From Phocaeicola sartorii JCM 17136 = DSM 21941 (GTDB lineage: Bacteria; Bacteroidota; Bacteroidia; Bacteroidales; Bacteroidaceae), in the NCBI RefSeq assembly GCF_000614185.1, contig NZ_BAKM01000021.1, forward strand, positions 38,411 to 102,410: a stretch of 64,000 nt of DNA, written 5' to 3'. Below the pieces are notes generated by a model, which saw only the letters and a list, made by a program, of their open reading frames with translations, searched no databases and was not told where the DNA came from. Positions 45,063 through 54,276 of this stretch are shown in pieces (the stretch's first letter is position 1; every line of letters starts with the position of its first letter). A program made the position numbers and the translations under genes.

Positions 45063-46853
45063 ATGAAATATAATAAGATAATACGGAATTTTGCATTGAT
45101 GGCTGTAGCTTCTTCTACACTTGTAGCCTGTAATGATTTTTTAGACAGAGAGCCACTTGATCAAGTTTCTCAACCTACATTTTGGAAAACTCCTGAACAT
45201 TTAGATGCTTATATTGTCGGTAAATATGGCTGGCTTCCCGGGGCTATCACTGACTGGGGAATGGGTTATTTTGTAGCTGATATAACTTCAGATAATATGG
45301 TGAACCGACTTACTCATGACAAATGGATGAACGGTGAAAATAACACCACCCCTACATCTGGAGGAAATTGGAAGTGGGGGCCTGTTCGTGAAATTAATAT
45401 GTTTTTCGATAATTATTCCAAGTGTACTTCTCCTTTTAGTGCTTATGAACAGACTTATGGTGAAGCATGCTATTTGAGAGCACAGGTATATCATGGACTG
45501 GTGGCTAATTTTGGTGACATACCTTGGTATTCATCCGAGCTTAATACTACAGATGAGGGTATGTACAAGGCCCGTGACAAGCGTTCGGTAGTCGTCGATT
45601 CAATTATGAATATGCTGGATCAGGCGGTGGAACACTTGAAACTGCGTTCGGCAGTGGGGGTAAACCGTTTGAACAAAGAGTCGGCATTAATCTATAAGTC
45701 ACGAGTGGCTCTGTTTGAAGCGACTTGGGCCAAATACCACAAAGGAACCCCTTCGGCTTCAGATGTGGATGCTGACAAGTATTTTCAGAAAGTGATTGAT
45801 GCTTACGAACAGTTTAAACGTGATTGCGGCAGCTTTGAAGACTATATTTATTCTACCGGAAATCCGGACAAGGATTATTATAATTTATTCAATCGTTTTG
45901 ATTATGCTGATATTCCGGAAGTGACCTTGAGTAAGGATTATTCTGCTAATTTGGGTGTAAAGAACAATCTGAATACACAGGTTTGGCTGTATGGATATTA
46001 TGGTGGGGCCTATACATTGAATTTGATACAAAGTTATTTGACCAAAGAAGGACAATCTATTGATATTACAGACGAAGCTGTTGTAAAGGGAAAAGGGGTC
46101 GCTTATCTGAACGATCTGGCAGAGAAACTAGATCCCCGTTACAGACAAAGTGTGTTCACTCCGGGCGATTTGCTGAATACGGTTACACCTCCTTATGTGG
46201 ATTCGTTGTTTACTTTACCGCAAATCAACTTCTCGCATATGGGACGTATTACGACTACCGGCTGGCATCCTAAAAAATCCCACAATCCGGAGGCTCCTAT
46301 TGTCAATCAGACCGATCCGTTAGTAGACGGTATCAGCTTCCGTGTTGCCGAACTGTTGCTGAACTACGCGGAGGCATACGTGGAGCTGCACGGAACCTAT
46401 CCTGACCTGACGGACAACATCGACTTGCTGCGCAAACGTGTGGGTATGCCTACCTTGACAGCGGTGAAACCTACTGTAGAGGATTACTGGCCCGACTACG
46501 GTTATCCCGTTTCCGACGAACTGGCTATCATACGTCAGGAACGTCGTGTGGAATTGGCAGGTGAAGGTTATCGTACCAACGATTGGAAACGTTGGAGAGC
46601 ACACAAGCTGTTTGAGGGCGAACGTCCGAAAGGTTTCCGTCTGTGCGTGGAAGATTATGCCAACGAAGTTGAAAAGAACATTCCCATACCGGTAGATGAA
46701 AACGGTTATCTGGACCCGTTGAAGACTAGCCTAAACGGTGGTACTTACCACTTTAATGCAGACCGCGATTATCTGAGCCCGATTCCGACGGATGAAATCC
46801 TGAAGAATCCGAACTTGACTCAAAATCCGGGTTGGGATACTCCGAAAATGTAA
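45063..46853 (+). CDS. SusD/RagB-type glycan-binding lipoprotein
   Basis: A 596-residue surface lipoprotein, lipobox LVAC with C23. Conserved SusD features: FLDREPLDQVSQPTFWKTPE, YGEACYLRAQVYHGLVANFG, then RVAELLLNYAEAYVELHG and LAIIRQERRVELAGEGYRTN. It forms a lid on the SusC barrel and binds the glycan. The 5' two thirds are A+T-rich like susC, while from about 46320 the codons become distinctly G+C-richer, as in the genes that follow. Confidence 0.95.
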   Translation: MKYNKIIRNFALMAVASSTLVACNDFLDREPLDQVSQPTFWKTPEHLDAYIVGKYGWLPGAITDWGMGYFVADITSDNMVNRLTHDKWMNGENNTTPTSGGNWKWGPVREINMFFDNYSKCTSPFSAYEQTYGEACYLRAQVYHGLVANFGDIPWYSSELNTTDEGMYKARDKRSVVVDSIMNMLDQAVEHLKLRSAVGVNRLNKESALIYKSRVALFEATWAKYHKGTPSASDVDADKYFQKVIDAYEQFKRDCGSFEDYIYSTGNPDKDYYNLFNRFDYADIPEVTLSKDYSANLGVKNNLNTQVWLYGYYGGAYTLNLIQSYLTKEGQSIDITDEAVVKGKGVAYLNDLAEKLDPRYRQSVFTPGDLLNTVTPPYVDSLFTLPQINFSHMGRITTTGWHPKKSHNPEAPIVNQTDPLVDGISFRVAELLLNYAEAYVELHGTYPDLTDNIDLLRKRVGMPTLTAVKPTVEDYWPDYGYPVSDELAIIRQERRVELAGEGYRTNDWKRWRAHKLFEGERPKGFRLCVEDYANEVEKNIPIPVDENGYLDPLKTSLNGGTYHFNADRDYLSPIPTDEILKNPNLTQNPGWDTPKM

Positions 46854-46884
46854 TTAGTCTAATTTTTGTGTAAGATGGAAGACG

Positions 46885-47007
46885 GTGTGTCAAAACTCAT
46901 CACGGCTTGCACAGATTGACACAGATTTTTTTTTAGACATTGAATAGTTGAGTTGGATAATCTGTGACAATCCGGGTAATCTGTGGTGGAAATCGGTTTT
47001 GGCACAC
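46885..47007. repeat. Nested palindromic intergenic element
   Basis: Outer arms GTGTGTCAAAAC (46885-46896) and GTTTTGGCACAC (46996-47007) pair with one mismatch. Inside are two direct CACAGATT copies (46910-46917, 46920-46927) and two inverted AATCTGTG copies (46959-46966, 46978-46985), with a T9 run between. It fills most of the gap between susD and the next gene. It may be a REP/MITE-like element or a processing/attenuation structure within the PUL transcript. Confidence 0.65.
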
Positions 47008-47031
47008 TTTCTTTTCTAAAAACAGAATCGT

Positions 47032-48828
47032 ATGAAAAGAAAATCTAATGCCATTTGTTTGTTGTTGATGCTTGTCGTGACAGCCTGTGCCGGAAGAAAA
47101 GAGTACAATGATGGCTATATAAAATATGCTCCGTTAGAAATTTCACAGACGGATAAAGAGATACTACTTGAAAAAATCCGGGAGTGTGACCCGAAATATG
47201 ACCCGGAAGGCTGCATGCTGACCCAAGTTCTGAACGGATGGAACTATCACACAGATGCCCAAAGTGGCACTTACCACGATACTCGCGCTTCGCTGTTCTA
47301 TGCCGTGGATTTGTTCGATAGCCAGGAACCGCAATACGAACAGCGTGCCATCGACATTGTAGATAAGGTCATATCCGTGCAGGATACAGACCCTAATTCT
47401 CCTTCCTGCGGTGTTTGGCCCTATTTTGAGGAGGAGCCGTTGGCAACGAAAAAGACGCCGGTAGACTATAACTGGGCGGACTTCAATGCCGTTTGTCTGT
47501 TGGATATCTATATGGAACACCAAGATCGCCTGCCTGCCGAGTTGCAGGAGAAAATGAAGAATGCACTGATTCTTGCCGCCCGATCGGTACAAAAAAGAGA
47601 TTGTGAACCGGGCTACACTAACATTGCTATTATGGGAACCTACGTCACCTACATGGTGTCCCACCTCTTCGACCTGCCCGAAATGAAAAAGTATGCCAAT
47701 GAACGCTTATATACTTTTTATCAATATACACAAGAACAAAAAGGCTTTACAGAATATAACAGTCCCACCTATACTATTGTGGCACTGGATGAACTGAACA
47801 GAATGCAGCGTCATATAGTAGAGCCGGAAGCTAAAAGGATGATTGATGAGTTGTATGAAATGGGGTGGGAAATGATTGCACGTCATTATCACAAGCCCTC
47901 TGGACAATGGGTAGGTCCCAATAGCCGATCTTACAGCACCTTAACTGATGCCTCCTTCTATGACATCTTGAAAAAGGCTTCCGATGGGAAAATCGATTTG
48001 GGTTGCGGCAAGCCGCGTGCAGACGTAAAGTCCACTCACCACATCCCCGAACATCTGCATCCTTACTTCCTGGAGCCAGAATATCCGAGAACGGAAATAG
48101 ATGTCTTCGAATATAACGAACCTCAAATAAAAGGATATACTTATCTTACAGATGAATACGTGCTTTCCACGGCTTCACGTTCCAGTATGTGGAATCAGCG
48201 TCGCCCATTAACTGCATACTGGGGAACGGTGGACTGGCCGCACTACCTGCAAGTGCGTTTCCTGCACGACTTTTTCGATTTCAGCACCGTATATATGCAC
48301 ACACAGCAACAACAGAACAAGGTGGTGGCTGTGATGGACTTCGGAACGGATGGAGGAGACAAGCATATTACCATCGGACGCATTGAGGAGGGCAAATTCA
48401 AGGCGAGCGACCTGCGGCTTCGTTTTGAGTTGGGTAATTGCCGGGAGACTTGCATCCAGCTGCCTTCCTGCGACAACGATGCTTTTACCTTGGAAGCGGA
48501 GGGGGTGCAAATAGCCATTCAGTTGCTTGAGGCCCGGTTCGGTTCTTGGAAAGGACATTGGGAACAAGGGAAAGACGAGAAGAATGCCTGGATAGATTAT
48601 GTGATTTATGCTGGTGAGGAGAAGGATTTTGATTTGACAAAGATAGACCAAGCTGTCTATGCATTGGCTTTGTCAGTAGGAAGCAAGGTAGATGAGGTAG
48701 CCATAAAGGATACCAAGTCGATTCTTTCCGAGGGAATGTTGCAGGTTTCATGGGGCAGATTGTCCGTCGAAGTACCTGTAAAACCGACTGAAAAACCGAT
48801 TAAATCAGTAAGCCAATGGTTCTATTGA
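47032..48828 (+). CDS. PUL lipoprotein, probable alpha/alpha-toroid glycan-active protein
   Basis: A 598-residue lipoprotein (VVTAC lipobox, C19). Residues 30-330 are rich in helices with W/Y motifs (YNWADFNAVCLLDIYMEH, EYNSPTYTIVALDELNRMQR, GQWVGPNSRSYSTL), as in (alpha/alpha)6 toroid glycosidases and lyases. The C-terminal 230 residues are beta-rich. I cannot assign a family; a GH154 or polysaccharide-lyase relationship should be tested. The position directly after SusCD argues for action on the imported or surface-bound glycan. The end overlaps the next gene by 13 bases. Confidence 0.6.
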   Translation: MKRKSNAICLLLMLVVTACAGRKEYNDGYIKYAPLEISQTDKEILLEKIRECDPKYDPEGCMLTQVLNGWNYHTDAQSGTYHDTRASLFYAVDLFDSQEPQYEQRAIDIVDKVISVQDTDPNSPSCGVWPYFEEEPLATKKTPVDYNWADFNAVCLLDIYMEHQDRLPAELQEKMKNALILAARSVQKRDCEPGYTNIAIMGTYVTYMVSHLFDLPEMKKYANERLYTFYQYTQEQKGFTEYNSPTYTIVALDELNRMQRHIVEPEAKRMIDELYEMGWEMIARHYHKPSGQWVGPNSRSYSTLTDASFYDILKKASDGKIDLGCGKPRADVKSTHHIPEHLHPYFLEPEYPRTEIDVFEYNEPQIKGYTYLTDEYVLSTASRSSMWNQRRPLTAYWGTVDWPHYLQVRFLHDFFDFSTVYMHTQQQQNKVVAVMDFGTDGGDKHITIGRIEEGKFKASDLRLRFELGNCRETCIQLPSCDNDAFTLEAEGVQIAIQLLEARFGSWKGHWEQGKDEKNAWIDYVIYAGEEKDFDLTKIDQAVYALALSVGSKVDEVAIKDTKSILSEGMLQVSWGRLSVEVPVKPTEKPIKSVSQWFY

Positions 48829-50989
48829 GATATGCCAAAGCACTACTGAGTTGCTTGATTTTCTGTTCCATACTGCCTGTGTTTGCCACGGTACAAGAGA
48901 TGGAAGTGATCTATACGTCGGAACTTGCCAATACCCGACATCCTTTGGTAGGGTATTGGTTCATCACTCCCGAAACACTGGAGGGGGATGTCTACTTGAA
49001 GCAATTGGAAGAGTATGCCCGGACCACTCCTTACACCTTAATTTTCCTGACGGCGCGCAACGGCGTAGATTTTTATGATGTAGAAACCATGCATCCGGTC
49101 TTTGAACGCCTAGTGGCGAAAGCAGATAGCCTGAACATCGGCATCGGGCTGCAAGTCTGGCATGCACGAAACTATACGGAGGAGAATTGCAGTCGCACGA
49201 TTGTGGAAACGGAAACCAGACTGAATGCCAACGGTACTGCCGTGTGCAGCAACAAGCCGCATCATGTCCGAACAGTAAAGCCGTTCAAACAGGAACTGTT
49301 GCGTGCCTACGCTTTCCAGAAATGTGGCACGGATACCTATAAACCCGGTTCTCTTCACGAAATCACCCGCTGCTGTGTGCAGAAAGGAGACGTGGATAGG
49401 TTCCAGATAGAGATTAACGCTGGCGAGGAGCTGGCGGGCTACGATGTGTATGTGATGTCGGAAATCTATTATGAATGGCCGACTCTGTTTGCCGATTACA
49501 CGCTTGACAGCTATTACCGGGTGTTGAAAGCCTATTCGGACATCCCATTCAAAGGAATCGGTTTCGACGAGTTCGGCTACATGGCTGTACAGCCTGGCTT
49601 CATGATGAAGGGCGACGAAACGTTCCGCATCCGTCATTATTCGTTGGCAATGAAGGAACAATATCGCCACCAATACAACCGGAATCTGGATGAAGATTTG
49701 TTCCAGATGCGCTATTCGCCCGAGGGAAATGACACCGAGAAGATAAAAGCGAAGAACTTTTATATGGATGTGATGAGGCATGGACCTTTGAGAGCGGAAA
49801 GAGCCTTGGCGCGTTTTGCCAAAAAACTCTATGGTACGGACGTTTTCTTGGGACTGCACAATACCTTCCATAATGCGTTTGATGAGGATGAAATCTGGTC
49901 TACCGGCATCAATTGGTGGACGTTGCCCCGCGACTATGGGCATAGCGATGAAAACATCGCCACTGCCATACAGATGGGAATCGGCATGGCGAATACACAG
50001 AATGTGATGTACAACATGTATTATCACAGAAACTTGGATATTTTCGCAAGCAAAGCTTTGACGGATTTACAATATGGCATACGGACGCACTACCATGCCA
50101 TCAATGACAAAGGTGCATGGGGAGTCTCTTTGGAATCTTCCGAAGTGGCTCCTACTATATGGAAAGTGGAGCGCATGGCGAAACTGCTGAACCATTTCAA
50201 CGCTACATACGCCGACTGCCGTATTTTGGTTATTGCCGGCATGGAGGCGTTGGCAAACTGGTATCCTGATTACGGGAAACGGGGCAGGTATGACATTAAC
50301 AACACCTTGCAGTTTCAGGAGAAAGTTCAGGAAATGTGGAAGGCGGGCTATCTGAATGCTTGGTGCCGACTGATTTGATAGAGAACGATGTACTGACACT
50401 GAACCACGAGTACAAACCCATGATGAACGGACATGTCTTTGAGGCGGTCGTTTTGCTGAACCCTCAGTATATCAAGCCCAAAACCGCCGATTTCATCAAA
50501 CATTATGTCAATGCCGGAGGTAAGTTGCTGTTAGAAGGGGAAGCGCAAAATGACTTTTATGCGAATGACCTCAGTGAGTGGCAAAAGGAGGTGGCAGGAA
50601 AGGCTGTGGCAACCCGTTTCTCGCTGGAGAATGTGGCTAAGTTGGGGATTCTTCCCAACGGCTATGTTGAAGGGAACCGTTGTGCGGACGGTGCCGTGGT
50701 TGTGACGGATTATCTTTCGTTGAAAAACGACTCCCGCACTGAGTTCTCTATCCGGGTGGGTAATCATGTGTACACTGGCAAGTATCAGGGAATGGTGGCG
50801 TTGGATATTGATGAAACAGGGACAATCAAACGTTTGGCTTGCGGTGCTTTCGACGAGTTGTTCCGTGACGGGAAGTCAATCCTAAAAATAAAATCGCCAG
50901 CGGACATTGTATTGGTTACAGATAAACAAGGTCTGAAGATGACGGTAGTCGGTTCGGAAAAGAAAAACAAATTAATATACCATGAATAG
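48816..50989 (+). pseudogene. Putative TIM-barrel glycoside hydrolase (frameshifted)
   Basis: About 724 residues once one base is restored near 50360 (AATGCTTGGTG lacks one base; AGYLNA then LVPTDLIENDVLTLNHEY continues in frame). Signal peptide ALLSCLIFCSILPVFA. The N-terminal 400 residues look like a beta/alpha barrel with FKGIGFDEFGYM, a likely catalytic strand. The region around 430-620 resembles the Rossmann-like trimerisation domain of GH42 beta-galactosidases (EAVVLLNPQYIKPKTADFIK, NAGGKLLLEGEAQ). No family can be fixed. It overlaps the next gene by 8 bases. Confidence 0.6.
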
Positions 50990-53093
50990 AATGAAACGTT
51001 TTAATTATACTTTTATTTTACTTCCGTTCTTGGCTTGCTGGTTGTTGTTGGCAAGCTGCGGTGGCATGAAAGTGGAATGCGAAGGCTTTGAACCTTCCGT
51101 TACTACGAAGTTGGTGGAAAAAGATATGAAGCTGTATCTGAAAGAGATACCCGGAGCAGAGAAGGTGAACTACGTCTTGTGTGTGGATTCCACGCTGGAG
51201 GATGGCTCGTTTGGTTATCGGGTGGAAGAGAACCGGATATGCCTGATAGGCGGAGATGAACTGGGAGCTGCGCACGGTTTCTATACGCTGCTTGAGGAAC
51301 TGGGCTATACGTTTGATGTGACCGGCGTTTCCAAGCCTGGGGTGAAGAAGAAACTTTCACAGATAGAGAGCAAAATGGTAACTCCCAAAGTGCGTTGGAG
51401 AGGAATCCGCCAACATGTGAATTTTCCGATGGACATCTCTTCTTATAAGATAGAAGATGCCAAGGAGTATCTGAACTCTTTGTTGCGTATGCGTTTTAAC
51501 AAACTGGTGATTCACAGCTATCCGGGTCAGTGGTACGAAACGCAAATAGGAGACAGTTTGGCGCTTGCCGGTAATTTCTTCTATGGAAATGTGCATTACA
51601 TGTATGACAACGAACGGTTGAAAAAGAACGTGTCGAGAAATGACAGCATTTTTTGTATACCGGGTGCCGAACCCCTCTTTTCCAATCCTGCCGAGCGTAG
51701 CCGATTTGCAGTGGCTTGGATGCAGAAGCTGATAAACTATGCCGCTGATTTGGGATTCTATGTGCAATACTCTTTCGAGCCTCGCTACGCAACCATTGAA
51801 CAAGCTGTGCAAACCACCGAAGACATCCTGAGAAGCTATCCCCGACTGAATGCCTTGGAGATGATAACGGAAGAAACCGGAGGATGGGGACCGCGTTGCA
51901 CGGAAGAGGAGGTGAGAAACACACTGAATGAATATTTCCCGGAGGACATTGCCAATGATTCTACGGTATGTGCTCCCATTCGTTCCCAACAGTCTGACTT
52001 GAATGCCTTGTATAAGCAGGTAGGTATCATTGTGAAGACCATAGAGAAGTTGCAGGCAGAGAAGCACGACGGACCGGAATTGAAATTAGGTATCTATTCT
52101 TCCATCACGGATTATACGAAAGGGGGGTACCGGTTAGCACGTCTGGCTTTGCCGGAGACTCCCATCTGTCTGATGCCTTCGCATGGAAGCGAGGGAACGG
52201 CACAGGCTGTCATGGACGTCATCCACACTCCGGAGGATATGCGTCATACGGAACTATACTCCTGGATAGAGTTTGACGGATTGATGTACCTGTATCAAAA
52301 CTCGGTTGAGGGAAATGCACGTCTGATGGGATATATCGAGCAGATGCTGCCCGGTGAACAGCATGGCTCTTTGTTGTATAACCACTGGCGGACGGCAGAG
52401 AACCGAACATCGGCGCGTTATGCCGCGGAGTCAACATTGAAAGGGAAGCTCTCTTCCTATTTTTTCTATCAGGAGTATGCGGCAAGATTGGGCATCGAAG
52501 ATGTGGAAAGGTATGACAGTGTAATGACAATGGTGAATGAAGGAGATAGTTATGCCAAGAAACACTTGGGGAATATTGGCTTCTGCTGGATGGGAGCCTG
52601 GCGTGCGGGAGGTTCGTACACGTGGATGAGAAAGGAACAGATAAAAGCTGCGCATGATTACTATCTGGAAGCGGGAAAAGTCCTGTCCGACTTGATTAAA
52701 CCGCTCGATAAGTCGAGTGAAGCCTTTCGTTATCTGTCGTTCATCGGTAATCGGATTCTCTGTTCGGTTATCTATTTGCAGGCTTTCGAAGAGGCTGTTG
52801 AGATACAGACCATCCGTAAGGAAGAGGATGGAACGGTCTCGGAAGCGGAACAGCTACGTGCGCAGGATATTTGTAATCGTGCCTTGTTGCTGTTCGACCA
52901 ATACATGGAAGTGCATGCGCAGATGATGCCCGATCGTGGATGCGAAGGAACTTTAGTAAGCCTTTGGAATGCGCCTGTCAGAGGATTGAAGATCTATCGG
53001 TCTAAATTGGGAAGGGTGGCGCCCGAGGAATTGCCTCGTAGCAATAAGCCGGTTGACGCACCGCCTTTGCCTATCTTTTACGAGAATAAGTAA
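50982..53093 (+). CDS. GH67/GH20-N-like lipoprotein, possible alpha-glucuronidase-type enzyme
   Basis: A 703-residue lipoprotein (LLASC lipobox, C26). Residues 30-125 resemble the small alpha/beta domain shared by GH67, GH20 and GH115 enzymes (YRVENRI-like FGYRVEENRICLIGG, ELGAAHGFYTLLEELGYTF). A barrel-like region follows, starting VRWRGIRQHVNFPMD and MRFNKLVIHSYPGQW, with EMITEETGGWGP as a possible acidic active-site strand. The C-terminus is helical. Action on uronic-acid-bearing glycans would suit the GH105 neighbour, but the activity is inferred. Confidence 0.6.
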   Translation: MNRMKRFNYTFILLPFLACWLLLASCGGMKVECEGFEPSVTTKLVEKDMKLYLKEIPGAEKVNYVLCVDSTLEDGSFGYRVEENRICLIGGDELGAAHGFYTLLEELGYTFDVTGVSKPGVKKKLSQIESKMVTPKVRWRGIRQHVNFPMDISSYKIEDAKEYLNSLLRMRFNKLVIHSYPGQWYETQIGDSLALAGNFFYGNVHYMYDNERLKKNVSRNDSIFCIPGAEPLFSNPAERSRFAVAWMQKLINYAADLGFYVQYSFEPRYATIEQAVQTTEDILRSYPRLNALEMITEETGGWGPRCTEEEVRNTLNEYFPEDIANDSTVCAPIRSQQSDLNALYKQVGIIVKTIEKLQAEKHDGPELKLGIYSSITDYTKGGYRLARLALPETPICLMPSHGSEGTAQAVMDVIHTPEDMRHTELYSWIEFDGLMYLYQNSVEGNARLMGYIEQMLPGEQHGSLLYNHWRTAENRTSARYAAESTLKGKLSSYFFYQEYAARLGIEDVERYDSVMTMVNEGDSYAKKHLGNIGFCWMGAWRAGGSYTWMRKEQIKAAHDYYLEAGKVLSDLIKPLDKSSEAFRYLSFIGNRILCSVIYLQAFEEAVEIQTIRKEEDGTVSEAEQLRAQDICNRALLLFDQYMEVHAQMMPDRGCEGTLVSLWNAPVRGLKIYRSKLGRVAPEELPRSNKPVDAPPLPIFYENK

Positions 53094-53125
53094 TATCTGT
53101 ATCTTTGTAAATCTATATCAAACAA

Positions 53126-54244
53126 ATGAAAAATATGAAATATGTTTTATGTTTGCTCTTGGCGTTGGTTGCCGGAGGAAACAGTTTAGCGAAAGTTGCC
53201 GGAGATCCGGATTTGAAGAATTTCCCCGAAGGATATGCACCGAAAGAGATTGGAGCCAAACTGGGCCGCCACTTCATACCGGGAAAGCACTTTCTGCATG
53301 ATGGCAAATGGATTCATTATGCCGAAGTTTGTACGTGGCTGGGGGCTTTGCGATATGCTCAGGTAGCCGGTGACGATGAACTGATCGGAATGTTGGAGAA
53401 GCGTTTTGAACCCTTGCTCAAAGAAGAGAAGGCGTATCTCCCGATTAAGAACCATGTCGATTTGAACATGTTCGGTTGTTTGCCTTTGGAACTTTACCGA
53501 ATCACTAAGAATCAGAAATACTATGATTTGGGAATGCCTTATGCCGACACTCAATGGCAATTGCCGGCTGACGCCAGCGACAGGGAAAAGGAATGGGCGC
53601 AAAAGGGTTTTTCTTGGCAGACCCGCCTTTGGATTGACGATATGTTTATGATTACCATTGTACAGAGCCAGGCATACCGGGTGACAGGAAACAAGGAATA
53701 TATCAACCGGGCAGCAAAGGAGATGGTTCATTATCTGGATGAACTGCAATGCGAGAACGGATTGTTCTATCACGCTCCGGACGTTCCTTTCTATTGGGCA
53801 CGCGGAAACGGCTGGATGGCAGCCGGTATGGCAGAATTGTTGAAAGCGCTTCCCAAAAACAGTCCGGAGCGTAAACGTATTCTGAAGGGATATTTGACGA
53901 TGATGAACAGTTTGAAGGAGTATCAAGGAGAAAACGGAATGTGGAACCAGCTGGTGGACCAGCCGGACTGCTGGCCGGAAACTTCAGGCTCGGCAATGTT
54001 TGCTTATGCCATTATTACCGGTGTGAAGCAAGGATGGCTCCCTAAGAAAGAATATGCCCCGGTTGCGCGAAAAGCGTGGTTGGCACTTGTCCCTTATATC
54101 AATGAACAGGGCGATGTGACCGAAGTATGTGTGGGTACCAATAAGAAGAATGACAAGCAGTATTATTACGACCGTCCCCGCATAGCCGGTGATTATCATG
54201 GGCAGGCACCCTACCTTTGGTGCGTAACGGCGTTGATGGAGTAA
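53126..54244 (+). CDS. GH105 unsaturated uronyl hydrolase
   Basis: A 372-residue (alpha/alpha)6-barrel enzyme with a signal peptide (VLCLLLALVAGGNSLA). GH88/GH105 landmarks: KNHVDLNMFGCLPLELYRIT, the catalytic aspartate region RLWIDDMFMI (D171/D172), FYWARGNGWMAAGMAELL, and HGQAPYLWC at the end. It removes the 4,5-unsaturated uronic acid left by a polysaccharide lyase. That implies lyase cleavage upstream, although no lyase gene is certain in this window. Confidence 0.9.
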   Translation: MKNMKYVLCLLLALVAGGNSLAKVAGDPDLKNFPEGYAPKEIGAKLGRHFIPGKHFLHDGKWIHYAEVCTWLGALRYAQVAGDDELIGMLEKRFEPLLKEEKAYLPIKNHVDLNMFGCLPLELYRITKNQKYYDLGMPYADTQWQLPADASDREKEWAQKGFSWQTRLWIDDMFMITIVQSQAYRVTGNKEYINRAAKEMVHYLDELQCENGLFYHAPDVPFYWARGNGWMAAGMAELLKALPKNSPERKRILKGYLTMMNSLKEYQGENGMWNQLVDQPDCWPETSGSAMFAYAIITGVKQGWLPKKEYAPVARKAWLALVPYINEQGDVTEVCVGTNKKNDKQYYYDRPRIAGDYHGQAPYLWCVTALME

Positions 54245-54276
54245 TAAAATGAATAATGTACAAACTATATTGCAAA

